DNA of 64,000 nucleotides, taken from the NCBI GenBank assembly GCA_038087015.1, contig JASBNA010000001.1, forward strand, positions 1,674,001 through 1,738,000. Direction: 5' to 3'. Made by a program: the position numbers and the translations under genes. Below the pieces are notes generated by a model, which saw only the letters and a program-made list of their open reading frames with translations, made no database searches and had not been told where the DNA came from. Each line of letters begins with the position of its first letter. Position 1 is the stretch's first letter. Source of the DNA: Cerrena zonata. Lineage: Eukaryota > Basidiomycota > Agaricomycetes > Polyporales > Cerrenaceae. Below are positions 47,362 through 59,700 of this stretch, one piece after another.

Positions 47362-49525
47362 ATGGTTTCTGAAAAGCAAGGAAAAGCTATGGACCTGTCT
47401 CATCATTTATCTGACTTGTCCCGCGCGAGACCTATATCTGCATTAAAGGGACTGGCACGCTATATGGGTAAACCAGGTCTTATCGCACTGGCTGGAGGTA
47501 AGTACAGTCGATGATAGTCCTACAATCCCTCTAAGACTTGGTTTAGGGATGCCCCATCCCGATTACTTCCCATATGCCGATGTCTCTGCGAATGGTATGT
47601 TGAGAAACTCTTCTATAATGTATACTCGTTACTCAGCGCCCCCTCCCCTTGGATAGCGTTGGCTGCGGATAGCTACTCCTTGCAGACTTCGGAACCGGAT
47701 GAATCTGTATCTTGGTTCTGGAAACTCTTCGGTAACTCATCCAAGGAAAAGATTATGCCAATATTTGTGCCGAAATACGCTCCCAAAGCCTCGGACGTTA
47801 ACCTTGCAACCGCTTTGCAATACGGCACAGCTCAGGGTCTTGTTGCGTTGCAAGACTTCGTCAAAACGTTCTCAGAGAAGGTCTACCAGCCAGGCTATTC
47901 TGACTGGACAATTTTGATGTCAACTGGAAACACGGATGGATTGTCTAGAGCGATCCAAACATTGTGTAATCCAGGAGAATTGTTTATCACAGAGGAATGG
48001 ACCTATCCATCTGCACTTGCTTCTTCTCAACCATTCAACATTCGGCCGGTAGCCGTTGAAATGGATGGTGAAGGTATGCGGAGTGATGCCCTCCGAACGC
48101 TTCTCACGGAATGGGACGAAACAGTCCGAGGTGCTAAACGGTAACATGACTGTTCTCCGACGGGTTAACATTAATTTGACGAATTGTCTTGATCGCCGTT
48201 ATAGCCCTCACGTCATCTATACTGTCCCTGTTGGCCAGAACCCTAGCGGAGCGGTCAGTTGATCCATAATGGTTCTGTGAAGCCTATTCTGACTGTCACC
48301 GCACTTTCCTAGACCATGGGTTTGGACAGGAAGAAGGAGATCTACGATATCTGCGTCGAGTTTGGTCCGTGATTCCACTCGGTGTTAAGTTTGATTGGTT
48401 ACTTACATGAAACGCCATAGATGTCATCATTGTCGAGGATGACCCGTACTTTTTCTTGCAACAAGGGCCATATGAACCGAAGGACATAAGGTCAACCCGG
48501 CCACTCCCTACAAACGCTGATGAGTGGTTGAGCAGCCTGAAGCCTAGCTATCTGAAGTATGTATCAGGCTATTCACCTATATCTTACTTTCCTGAACCGA
48601 TATGAATAGAGTGGATCATCAAGGTCGTGTGATTCGTCTAGACACCTTCTCCAAGGTCATTTCCATTTTCTGCAATATACAAATGAAAAAAGTCGCTGAC
48701 GAGTAGACGTAATAGACCATTGCACCCGGTTCTCGTCTTGGTTGGTTCACATGCAACCCACTCTTCGCCGAACGTCTTGAACGTCAAGGCGAAACCACCA
48801 CTCAGGCACCTTGCGGCTTTGGCCAGGTACGAAGGTTCTTCGCAGATCTTCTTTTAACCGCCACTTATGTGTAATTACGTGTCGCAGTCATTGGTCACCC
48901 AGTTGTTGAAGTCGTGGGGTCAGGATGGTTATGTCCGATGGTTGGAAGGCCTTGCAGTCCAATACAAGACTCGCCGTGACTATATTATTGACTGCTTCGC
49001 CGAGGAGTTCCACCTCCGCAGATCCCTTGGAACCCATGGGGTGTGGAAGGGTCTAGAGGTATACGACTTGTATGCCAAACCTCCTGCTGATGCTGCAGGT
49101 CTGGAGAAGTTCGACTTCGGTTCAAAGTTAATTAGCTTCGTCCCACCTACGTCCGGGATGTTCATCTGGGTAAGTTGCCGAGCTCATTGCATTGGTGTAG
49201 CAGAGCTAACTACTGTGAAGATGAAAGTCAGCTTCAAGGACCACCCTTCGTTCAAGGAGGGTGATGAGGAGTCGCTAGAGATGAAGTTGTGGACAGAGTT
49301 AGCGGAGGCTGGCGTCCTCATTGCCCCAGGCTGGATGTTCTCGGCCACTGGCGACAATCTAGGAGCTGATGAGGGTCACTTCCGAATATCGTTCGCAAAC
49401 GCAAACGTAAGCAACACAAATGTTTGCGACAGTCATATCATCTAACTTACCTTCCGCAGCTTGATGTGATGAAGAAAGCGGTCGGAATTATGGGGAATGT
49501 ATTCCGCGAATTCTTCAAACAGTAA
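47362..49525 (+). CDS. PLP-dependent class I aminotransferase, ARO8 / aminoadipate-kynurenine type
   Basis: Cytosolic fold-type I aminotransferase acting on aromatic amino acids or 2-aminoadipate. Eleven exons: 47362-47497, 47547-47594, 47657-48140, 48205-48253, 48313-48364, 48421-48556, 48610-48655, 48716-48826, 48888-49169, 49221-49406, 49460-49525 (531 aa). Motifs: IALAGGMPHPDYFPY at the N-terminus, LQYGTAQG, STGNTDGLSRAIQ (phosphate region), YTVPVGQNPSGA, IIVEDDPYF (PLP-ring aspartate), and TFSKTIAPGSRLGW with the Schiff-base lysine. HFRISFANAN carries the carboxylate-binding arginine. It is complete. ARO8 versus ARO9 or lysine-pathway use cannot be told from sequence alone. Confidence 0.92.
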
Positions 49526-49809
49526 ATTATGATTATTTCGGAGGGTCGGGGGATATCACCTATGAGTTAGAAGATATCTGATAGATACGAGATTTGCGCT
49601 TCATTCTTAGTACCCACTGTAGGAATCGAGGCGATGTTGGGATAGAATATGGATTTTTGGAACCTTTTAAATCCTGGATGTCTCGACATCTAAGTGCAAG
49701 TTGAATCTGGCGGCGTTCTCCGACATGCGCGCCAACGCGACAATGAACGCCAATTTACTTGCCCTGATTCAATTTTCGACCCGCCCTAAACATCGTTGCC
49801 CGAATCACG

Positions 49810-52186
49810 ATGTCCGATTCCGAAGACGCGTCTCATCAACTTGCTCTAGAACTCCAAAAGGCTGTTGACGATGTTAATAATATTGCTAGCGACGCTGCCA
49901 GTCACTCGAAGAAAAAAAGAAAAAAGAAACGCTCTCGGGAAACTCAAGATGCTGTAGACAAAACCGAGGAACCTGCACGAAAGAAGTCCAAGAAGTCCAA
50001 GAAGAAACATGATGAGGTTCAAGAGATCCAAGAACACCACTCTGATACTGAATTCAATAATCTTATCCAATACGAACCAGTTGATGAACCGTCAGTTGCT
50101 GTAGAGCCTCAGGAGAAGGAGAAGCGGAAGAAAAAGAAGAAAAAGGACAAGGGCAAACACCGTGCAGTGGAGGAGCCTGTTTCCGCTGACCCGTCTTCTG
50201 AACATAGGGCAACTGGTGTTGATAGTGACACATTCGTCTCTGTTATTCTTGCTGCAGCTAGTTCACAAGCAGTGGAAAGCCATCCTGGCGAGCCACCAGT
50301 TGAGCCATCTACGACTGGTTATCCTCCTCTATCCTCACCACCACCTCCACATTTCTCATATCCCGGACAATATGTTCCATATCCCAACCAGTCCGGTATG
50401 CCATTTGTCCCGCCTCCTGCGCCTTTCGATCATACACCTCAAGGTCAACCTATCTTCCCCGACTTCAGTAGTCTTGCTCTACCGGACCTCGTTAATGCAT
50501 CGAACGATGATATCTTACGTGGTCTGCAGAATCTCGACATGGAGAAGATTGCAAATCTCGTAAAGTCATTGGGCGAAATGGCAAATATTTCTCTCAGTGC
50601 ACCCCCGTCGTTTGTCCACAATCCTGCACCCCCTGGGCCGACTCCCGTACGACAAGTCCCAGCTCGATCAGATGCTATTCTGGGCCGACCACCAAAGCAG
50701 ACTAAAGCTCCTGGACAAGCCAAACCGACGAAGGTCTTACCCCCGAATCTTCCTCCACCATCCCAGGAGGACGTTAATCCTGAACATGCGCATATGTTAG
50801 CCAATACCTGGATGAATGCGACCAAATTGGCAGAGGTAGCGAGAAAAGAAGGTCAGATTCTCTCTCTTGCAGTCCATCCCTCTTTACTTAGTATTTACAG
50901 GTATCGTATACAAGAAGGGGAAAATTCTCTGCCATCGAGGAGGCTCAATTAAATACTGCTATTGAGACCTATCGCACAGTAAGTATGCTTTCATCTCTCG
51001 GAATGATTATTTTACTAATCATATCTCCGTAGCAAAAAGGTCTGACGAAAGAGCAGTTACAGGAAGTTATATTCTCCAAAGAGAAGGGTAGAGACTCGTT
51101 CTGGCAGGAAATCAGTGAGTTTCCAGCTACCATTGCCCTTAGACCGCATATATTTATATTTATATAGCTTCTGCCTTACACATGCGTCCTATCATCGCGG
51201 TATACCATCACGTTCGACGAGCGTATCATCCCTTGGCTCAACAAGGACGTTGGATGCCAGCCGAAGACAACGCTTTGCGGAAGTAAGTACATAGTTTTTT
51301 TATATCATTTGCGATATGTTCCCTAATATTTCCATCGTCAGGGCATTTGCAGAACATGGTGCTCAATGGGAGAAGATCAGTAACGTTGTTGGACGTGCCT
51401 CAGGCGATTGTCGAGATCGCTACCGAAATCATATCGAGCACCGGGACCAACGGCAGAACGGGGCCTGGACAAAGGAAGAAGAAGAGGAGCTCACGAAGAT
51501 TGTATTGGAGATGACCATTGAACAGGGAAAAGACATCGACAATGATGTATTCTGGGGTATTGTCAGTCAGCGAATGGGCAATCGTCGTGGTAGACAACAG
51601 GTTCGAATAAAGTGGTGCGTGACCATGCCCGTTTCTAATTTACACCTTGCCGATTATCGCTACAGGACTGACTCGTTAAGCAACCAATTCAAGAATCGAG
51701 GCCAGAAACCTCGTTGGAGCCAAATGGATTCGTATTTGCTGGTTCACAAGTACGTACTTGCTTCGCATTGACTAGCAACCTAACGTTTCTAACGTTCCTC
51801 GTTTAGGGTTGCTTCCCTGAACGTCCGAGATGACAGCGAAGTTGACTGGAAACAGCTGCCAGACGAAAATTGGAATGTTTGGAGCGCACACCAACTCCAA
51901 CGACGGTGGAAGACGTTGAAAGATAGTATCAAAGACAGTAAACATATGACCCACACTGGTAGGGCCTATATTCGTTTCACCCCTATATCTATCTCATGCT
52001 CGCATTTCAGAAATTATGGAAATACTGAAGAATAAGAAAGCCCAATCACCACCACCACCAACCAAGAAGAAAGGAAAGGCAGCCACAAGCGCGGAAGTAA
52101 TAGATGATTCAGACGATGAGGGTGGTGCACCTGTTGCAGGATCAAGTTCAGGCCCAGGCACTGTAGCTGCCATTGTCCATGCATGA
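49810..52186 (+). CDS. Reb1/TTF1-like Myb-domain DNA-binding protein
   Basis: Myb/SANT protein of the Reb1-TTF1 type. Known relatives bind rDNA terminators and replication fork barriers and stop RNA polymerase I. Eight exons: 49810-50835, 50901-50978, 51033-51114, 51168-51282, 51342-51614, 51666-51749, 51807-51958, 52011-52186 (661 aa). The N-terminal ~340 residues are disordered, with Lys-rich tracts (SKKKRKKKRSRE, KRKKKKKKDKGKHR) that look nucleolar, and a Pro-rich part. The DNA-binding half reads RGKFSAIEEAQL, VYHHVRRAYHPLAQQGRWMP, AFAEHGAQWEKISNVVGR, CRDRYRNHIEHR, GAWTKEEEEEL, then PRWSQMDSYLL and WSAHQLQRRWKTLK, i.e. several Myb-type repeats. The exon 1 to 2 join (65-nt intron) is needed to keep frame. 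The window also holds a Pol I subunit. Confidence 0.88.
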
Positions 52187-52408
52187 GCCCCTGTATATTG
52201 CCTATTGGTTTTGACCTGCTCCCATTTATTAGGTTTTGAATCCCTATACGTGCTATTGTCGTTTTGGACCATGCTCAGACAATTCAATTTCGCAGCGCCT
52301 ATTCGCTTGCGTGAATCACCGCAATTGGCGACTGTGCCCAGCCTTCCTTCTCACCTATAAGATACTCCTCTGCTGTGCTCGAATGTTGGATACACCTTTA
52401 CTCTCGGT

Positions 52409-53998
52409 ATGAAGTTCCACAATTTACTTCCTCGTACAGACGAGACCTGTCTTCTCACTGAAGAACTTATCATTCTTCCAAACTCCAATCGTTCTATCAC
52501 AAATCATTCTATCACAGACGATGATCTAGCAGCCGTCCTCCCTCACTGTCCTAATATTGAGACGGCTGTATTAACCGGCGTCTCTGACCTTTCAGATCGT
52601 TCCGTCATACTTCTTGCTCGCACGACCGAACGCCTCAAGTCCATTGACTTGAGCGGATGCCGGCAAGTCACTGACATTGGCATTCTCGAGTTGTCTTCTC
52701 AAGCGACGTCACTGGAAAGCATCAAGCTGAACGACCTTCAATCCATTACCGACCGCACCATATCCTCCTTGACCTTGTCTTTGGCCCATTTAACTGTGTT
52801 GGAACTATGCAACTCACCTTTCCTAACCGCCAGCTCCGTCAGAGATATCTGGACTTTCTCAAGGAAATTGAAGACGCTAAGCTTGAAGAAATGTTCCCGT
52901 GTGACAGACAAAGGATTCCCTGCCGTTTCCGCCCCCGCCTCCTCCACGGGTCCTTCATTCAAAGAGGTGAGAGCGGAATCATCAACACGTTCACTTCGAA
53001 GGAAAGGCAAATTACCCATGCGCGATGCCGCAGTCCTCGGCTTGCCTTCGTCCTCAGACCTATTCCGCCTCGATGACGTTCAAATTCAACAACGGCCTCT
53101 CAGCTGGCTAGACCTACTTCCGCCTCTTGATCTCCCCCCTCATCATATCTTCGAAGACCTGCGCCTCCTCGATTTGAGTTATTGTTCCAAACTCACTGAT
53201 AATGCTATAGCGGGGATTGTGGCGCATGCGCCTAAGATTTCGCAATTGCTGTTGAAAGAATGTGACCAGTTGACGAACAAGAGTTTGGAAAGCATTGCGA
53301 AGCTGGGGACAAGACTAGACACGCTGGATTTGGGCTATGTGGAGAACATCACGGATTTGGGGATTGTCAGATTGACGAGGGTCTGTACAAGATTGAAGTC
53401 GGTGGATGTATCACGTAAGTCCCTACTCGCTCTCAGCCCTCCGAATCTTGGTAATTTTAATTGCTTGCTAACAACAAATTTAGTTTGCACCAAGCTTACA
53501 GACCTTTCTGTCCTCATTCTGAGTACACTCCCGCACATATGCCGACTTTCCTTTGTGGGTCTTCGAAAGATTACAGACAACGCCATCTATTTCCTGGCCG
53601 AACAAACCCCTACTCTCACACATCTGCGTGTGTCAGAATGTCCTCGCATTTCACTCGAAGCACTTCATACTTTGATAGCGAAGCACCCCAAGTTGGAGCT
53701 TCTCAGTGCTTGCGGTCTCCCATCGTTAAAGCGAATTGGGGTACAGCGGTTCTCTGACATGCCGCCTTCGGTGAGTGATGCATTTGTAAACTGATTAACA
53801 ATTAGGTTTGAGGTGCTTATAGAGGATACCTTGTAGGGATATGACAGAAGACGGCATGGTTCATATCGCGTTTTTAATGGGCCCAAAATCCAGGAACTTC
53901 GGGGGTTTCTTGACAAGGAAGATCGTCGCAGAAGAGAAGCTGAACGGAGCAATATTATCTTCACGCTCAGAGATGATGATAGTGAGGACCTTTACTAG
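52409..53998 (+). CDS. leucine-rich-repeat protein, GRR1/AMN1-like
   Basis: Cysteine-containing LRR array of the RNI/AMN1 type found in SCF ubiquitin-ligase substrate receptors. Three exons, 52409-53414, 53484-53770 and 53837-53998, give 484 aa. Repeats of the form LxxLxLxxCxxLTDxxI are clear: LKSIDLSGCRQVTDIGI, LRLLDLSYCSKLTDNAI, LDTLDLGYVENITDLGI, ICRLSFVGLRKITDNAI. A ~60-residue Ser/Arg linker splits the array near residues 175-240. The last exon adds YRVFNGPKIQELRGF and a charged DRRRREAERSN end. No F-box is visible before the first repeat, so either it lacks one (as AMN1 does) or an upstream exon is missed. Both introns are still open frames if unspliced, which hides them. Confidence 0.85.
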
Positions 53999-56734
53999 CA
54001 CGGTGGGGCTGTCATATTCAAGTCACAGAACGTTAATGCATGATTGGAAAGCGAATGTATTATATACTACGACTGCTACGTATACATGATATCTAAGAGT
54101 AGGAGATGTGCGGCGATTAGACCATGACAGACACCACAAACGTCTCATCGACGTTCAAATAGTGTAAGCACTTATTAGTCGCCCTCCTCCCAACCTATGT
54201 GGAGCTGGAAGAGAGTGGGTTAATCTTGGCAATTCACCAGAACCGATGCAGGGTGGATGCGTTTTTCGCTGCTCGGGCAGAAAGATGCCATGAATTGGAA
54301 ATGAGACAAGAACAAAGTTGGGAAACAAACTAAATCAAGCGGAAGAGAGGGATCTCCGAAGAATCGAGGAAGGGGGACTTAAGAAGATAAAGAACTTCCG
54401 AAACGTCGGGGTAGGAGATTGGTTCGCAGTTCGTCACTACCGACATCTCTGGGAAGATAGACGAGAGATGGAAATCTTGCTAACGCGATGCGACATCTCA
54501 GACGGGTACTTGCAGGGTTGGCGATCATGGAGGAGAATAGAAATACATTTGGATGTCACTTTTGACGACAAGGAGGAGCAAGATGAACAAACAGATCAAA
54601 AATGACAGACGCGACGTTTTTATGCGAAAAAAACTGGAAAGACAAACAGAAGCAAACATGATGCACGTGATCCACGCGCGACGGGGCAATCTCAATTAAA
54701 TCGATAGCATAAAATTAAAATACTTTCGGACAGACATCCACAACCCATACACAAGTGAAAAGGTTTTTCCAACGAGTGCTTGGCAGTGCTTGAGGCAAGA
54801 TGTTTATCATAAAGGCTACTCTGGACCCGTCATGCTCCCGTCATGCGGGACGGGTCGAAGCATCGCATGAAGGTGTGTGGTTCTACGAAGCAATCGAATG
54901 AGCATTCTGCCATTTTTACCATTGCATGCCAATATTGCGATCGAAGCGGTGTATTGCTGGCAGCGGAAGTCCACCGGACAACTCTGATAGTAGTCAAGCC
55001 AGAACACCATCTGCAACATTACGCACCGATTGCCTTCTTGAACAGACGAAGGCATACCAAACACCATATTCTGAAAGCCGAAGAATGGAACTTGATGGGT
55101 CATCAAGCAGGTATGATGACCGACACACGTAAGAACGAATCGAAACCAGAAGGCGGATAGTGGCGGGGTCTATAGCGATTTCTGTATGTAATAGATAACA
55201 AAGATGGCAAATTGAGATAACTGTACTTGACAGTCGAATATCCAGACGATGGACAAACGTCTTAAATGCGCTTACTGTAAGCTTAAGTGAACAGCACTAG
55301 TAAGCAAAGAACATTGTAACAGAAAACAGTTTACAGCATTGGGACACCACAACGAACAAGACTAAAAGATGAAGTTGACGGGTGTGAGATCGAACGGGTC
55401 GGCCTGAGACGATGGGAGGAAAGGAGAGGGCGACGGCTTTAACGGAGAAACCATATATGGAGGGAAAGCTGCTTCATTAGTGACGATGTTGCTGGAAAGA
55501 GCCAAATGGAAGACCGGCGCGAGAATATAATTGCGTCAAATATGGCGTCAGTATCTGGGCCATCAGCCGCATACATCATCGAAACTCGAGCTGGACCGGC
55601 TTGAAGCTGCGGAAATAACGACGCTCAATGGCGGAATGTCTCAGTAGAGAGGAGCCTAGGGTGTTGAGAGTGGCGACAGAGGTGTAGTTGCAACCACCGA
55701 CGTCAGCGACGATGCTTGTGAAAGGCGGGCGGTGTGGGGAGGGGAGGACTCGGACAAACGATGACAAACGTGTGCTGAGGACGGCATGACGCCGGCCGAG
55801 AGGAGCGCGTGTGCCTGTGAGCAACGGTGGCTGGAAATGGCTCAACCACCAGCCAAGGTGGATGATTTCTGCCAATCCTGCCCCTTCTTCGCTCTTCTGC
55901 ATTCAATGAGGTATTCCTCTCTCCATCTCTCCGTTTTTCCTTTTTTCCTGACAATCCCGGTAGGAGAAAGGGGCAGTTTTAGCCCTCACTTGCTATTGAC
56001 CGGTTGCGATTGATCATTGCAACAAGTCTAGTTCAAGTCAATCATATCTATCTTCCGTTTGTCAACAAGCTTTGACCAGCTGCTCGATAACATTGGCCGC
56101 CACCACAAGGTCCCGAGCATTTATACCACCGTCAGCCTATACCCCTCATCTTCTTAAACACCCACCCAAGCCGAAACTTAGGAGGTGCCCGGAGCAAAAA
56201 GTCCCCCATTATTTCTTCTCCGTTATTTCTCTCCACAGGAGTTCAACTCATTCCGACACCACGAGATCCTTTATCTCAGCTTTATAGGCTAGGTTTTACA
56301 CTAGTCCATTTTGCCTAGACATATACCATTCCTTTCGACCATACCCCTACCTGCACGCAGGCACCAGGTTAGGGACGTGTAGGCGGCAGTGTACCAGGGA
56401 CGGTGGTGAGTTTTCCATGTGTCTTTCAGGCGAACGTGTGCATTTCATTGATGTCACTATTTCATCTATTTCTCGCGCCCGAATATGCTTTACACCTTTA
56501 GGAACTGACCTCCTGTACTAGAGCATCTCAGACTCTCTGTCTCTCTCCACAACGCTTCTTCTCGCCCGCTCAATATTACTCGTGTCGCAACCGGCGAGGG
56601 TAATCGAAGCCTCGGGATACACAACTCGTTCACGCGGATTCCTATTGCACCAAACAAGCTACCGTGCTTTAAAACAACCTTGAGTTGCGAAGCTTGATCG
56701 TGGGTTCATTAGAGCTCTCTACCGACCACTCCCT
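53999..56734. other. 2.7-kb gap without a supported gene
   Basis: Several 60-110 codon frames on both strands overlap each other near 54,800-55,160 and 55,570-56,010, none with family features. The final ~500 bp before the RhoGEF start is pyrimidine-rich and is probably its long 5' leader. I saw no tRNA, repeat array or transposon motif. Confidence 0.4.
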
Positions 56735-59700
56735 ATGGAGGTCCTATCTTCACCAACTCCCCCCATCACCCTGTCGCCCAGAGCATCGAGGAGCCCACTT
56801 CTTGCCAGACGCAGTTCGCGCCAAGCTGTCCCTATTCTGGATCATACCCCTTCAGCCTCATCCTCTACCTCGCCGTCACCATCACCTTCGCATACATTCA
56901 ACTTAGTACCCACTCAACTAGCTTCTTCCTCGCATTTAAACTTTGTTCTCACACCTGGTTCCACTACATCAGTCTCATCGCATACGATGGTGCAGCCTCC
57001 CGGTCCGAATTCGGCATCAACTTCATTCACACCGAGCACTTCTTCATCGACCACGACGGCAACGGTAACCCTACGAGCACCACGCAGGGTCAACTCTAAC
57101 AAGCACCATGCCTCAGCCGGAGTGATGGGTTTCCTACCCTTCATACCCTTGACACCAATCATGGCTTCACCAATGCTTACTCCGGAGCCCGGCGCGAGCA
57201 CCGGGGTGGATGGTGGAGGTGTTGCGGGACATGAGGAGGGCCAAAGGCGTTTTCGACAGAGCGTAGGTACGTCGGGAAGTCTGTCTCCCGATGTTGATTA
57301 TCTGGGCGTGCATGCCAAAGCCAGTGCAGGGCCTAGTAGCAAACCGTTTGGCATGAGGCATCCTGGTGCGGCTGTCGATAGTCATAATACCGGAAATCCA
57401 GACGCACATGTGCCGAACGCTGGTTTTCCTACTTCGTCTTCATCATCATCTTCAATAAAGCAACGCCGATTGGTAACGCCGTCATGGATATCCACACCTC
57501 CGACACCTCCGCACTCAGTATGCATGAGGGCGCGAACGCTCTCTAACCCCGGTGAAAATGTTTCCATTGCTGACGGTTTCTTAACACAACGAAGAAGCAG
57601 GTTAAGTCAGCCTCGGCCAGCGTCAGTAGCTGTCTTCCCCGACGCAACGACGCACAGCCATTCGTCCTCGTCATCCACGTCCTATTTCGCGATCTCGACA
57701 GAGCGGTACAGTATGAGGCCAACTGAGGCTGACGCTGCCACCCGCGCTGAAACCTTGGGCGCAAATACAAACGCATATACACAGCCGAAGAAGCAGGTAA
57801 AGAGGAGACAATCTCTACCACCTAATTTTTGGAAACCATTACCTCCTATCCCTCATCCACCTCATTCATCTCATACGCATTCCACTACAGCCCTCACAAG
57901 ACCTCGTTCTCGATATTCACTTCATTCCAAAAGGTCATTAGGCGACATTCAACGACACCGGTCAAGTTCCATTCCTCGTTCCCCTATCTCTTCATTAACA
58001 CCCCATTACTACATGGTGCCCATGGACATGGCAGCCGGGGTCGACGTTGATGGTGGCGACAATAACGTGCTATCGCCCAGCCTGTCTCGAGTTCCTAAAG
58101 GTCTCCACAGAAGGCGATCAAGCCCCTTACGTACAGGAATAATTGCGTCAGAGGCTCCTGACCATTATTCAAATTCGAATGAAGGTTTGCGAGAGTCCAC
58201 TTCGGCCGGGTCGTCGTACAAGTCGGCTTTGTCGAGTCCCGCGTTTCCCAGTCCGGACCCCCAGAGTCCAAGAACGTCCCGGGATTCGGCTGGGAAGAGG
58301 TTGTTCCATTTGCATGCGGATGACGAGGATGCAGATGAGGATTCAGGTGGCAAGCTCTCTAGAGAAAGTAGTCTTCAAGGAGAGAGCAGTTCTCAAGATG
58401 GCAGGAATGCTGTGGATACTGGCATGTCGGCTGTGAAGTCGAAAAGATACCATGCCATTCTGGAGCTCTTAACTACGGAATTCGGGTATCTGGTTGATTT
58501 GAAAACTCTAGTCTCGGTGAGTTTCATGTTTTTAATGCGCATATACCCACCTTTTGTCTGTGATGCTAACCTTGTAAACGCGTTACAGGTTTATCTGGCG
58601 CAACTTGAGGCACTCAGTATCCCCATTCCATCTCCATCTCCTTCCCGCCCTTCTCCCTCTTCCCTATCCATTTCCGGACTAACCCGGTCGTTTCCCTCTC
58701 GCTCCCACCTAGCTGCGCATCCACCATCAATAACCAATGCAGCATTTGGCCTTGGTCCACCCGAGGCCGACGATCGTGGAAGTAGTAGACCAGCTTCACC
58801 AGAGTTTGGTGGGAGAGGAAGTAGCAGGGAAACTAAAGTTCCTTCTAGGAGACCTATTCTTACAGAGTCGGAGTTGGCGTCGGTTAGGAGGAACGCGGAA
58901 GAGCTAGTCACTTTCCATGAGCGGTTTATTGGTATCCTGAAGTCGGCTCTTGAACCATTAGGTTTTGCATCCTTGCTTGATGGGGACACCTCCTTCAGCG
59001 GAGATGTTGACAGTATCGACGAAGTTGTGAGAGTTGTTGCAGAGGCATTCGTCAAGAGGCAAGACTATCTGGCACCATACACAGTATCTCAGTAAACTGA
59101 CCTTCTCACTCTTCTAGGCTTCAGCGTTCGAGATATACCAGGGTTTCTGCCCGGGGCACAACGAAGCAACGGATCTCATTCGTAATGTGCAAGATCACTA
59201 CCCTGTGGAGTGGGATGCTTTCGAACGACGTTGCTCGATCCTGGTGGCTCATACATCCGAGGACACTTCTCAGCTACCTACGCAACAGTCTTTAGACTCG
59301 ATGAAGAAGAAGAGACGACATTCAACACCCACGCTCAGTACTCCCTCTCTTACCTTGATGTCTCCAACGAAGACTGATCCTACTCATGAACGTGCTCGCC
59401 GTCCAACAAACGGTAGCCAATCACAAGTCGGAAAGCTCAAATTTCTTGATTACCTGATAAAACCGGTTCAGCGAATCTGCAAGTACCCGTTGTTGCTAGA
59501 TCTTCTCAAAGTAAAGGGTGCTGTGAACGGCATTGCAGGAAGCAACGTGGTTGAGAGTGCTGGTGCATCTATGCGTCATGTTTGTGGCTTGGTCGACGAG
59601 GCCAGCATGAAGCAAGCGCATAGTATCAAATCGGCCCTCATTGTCTCGCGCATTATGGCTTCTCGGCAGGACGAAAAGGCTCCAAACTTACCTGCGGATT

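Noticed and set aside
50835..50900. Apparent frameshift before the Myb region of the Reb1-like gene
   Set aside because: A 65-nt intron with donor GTAGCG at 50836 and acceptor at 50900 restores frame at phase 0.
53771..53836. LRR protein ending at 53,794
   Set aside because: Splicing at GTGAGT (53771) and TAG (53836) adds a 54-codon conserved-looking charged C-terminus.
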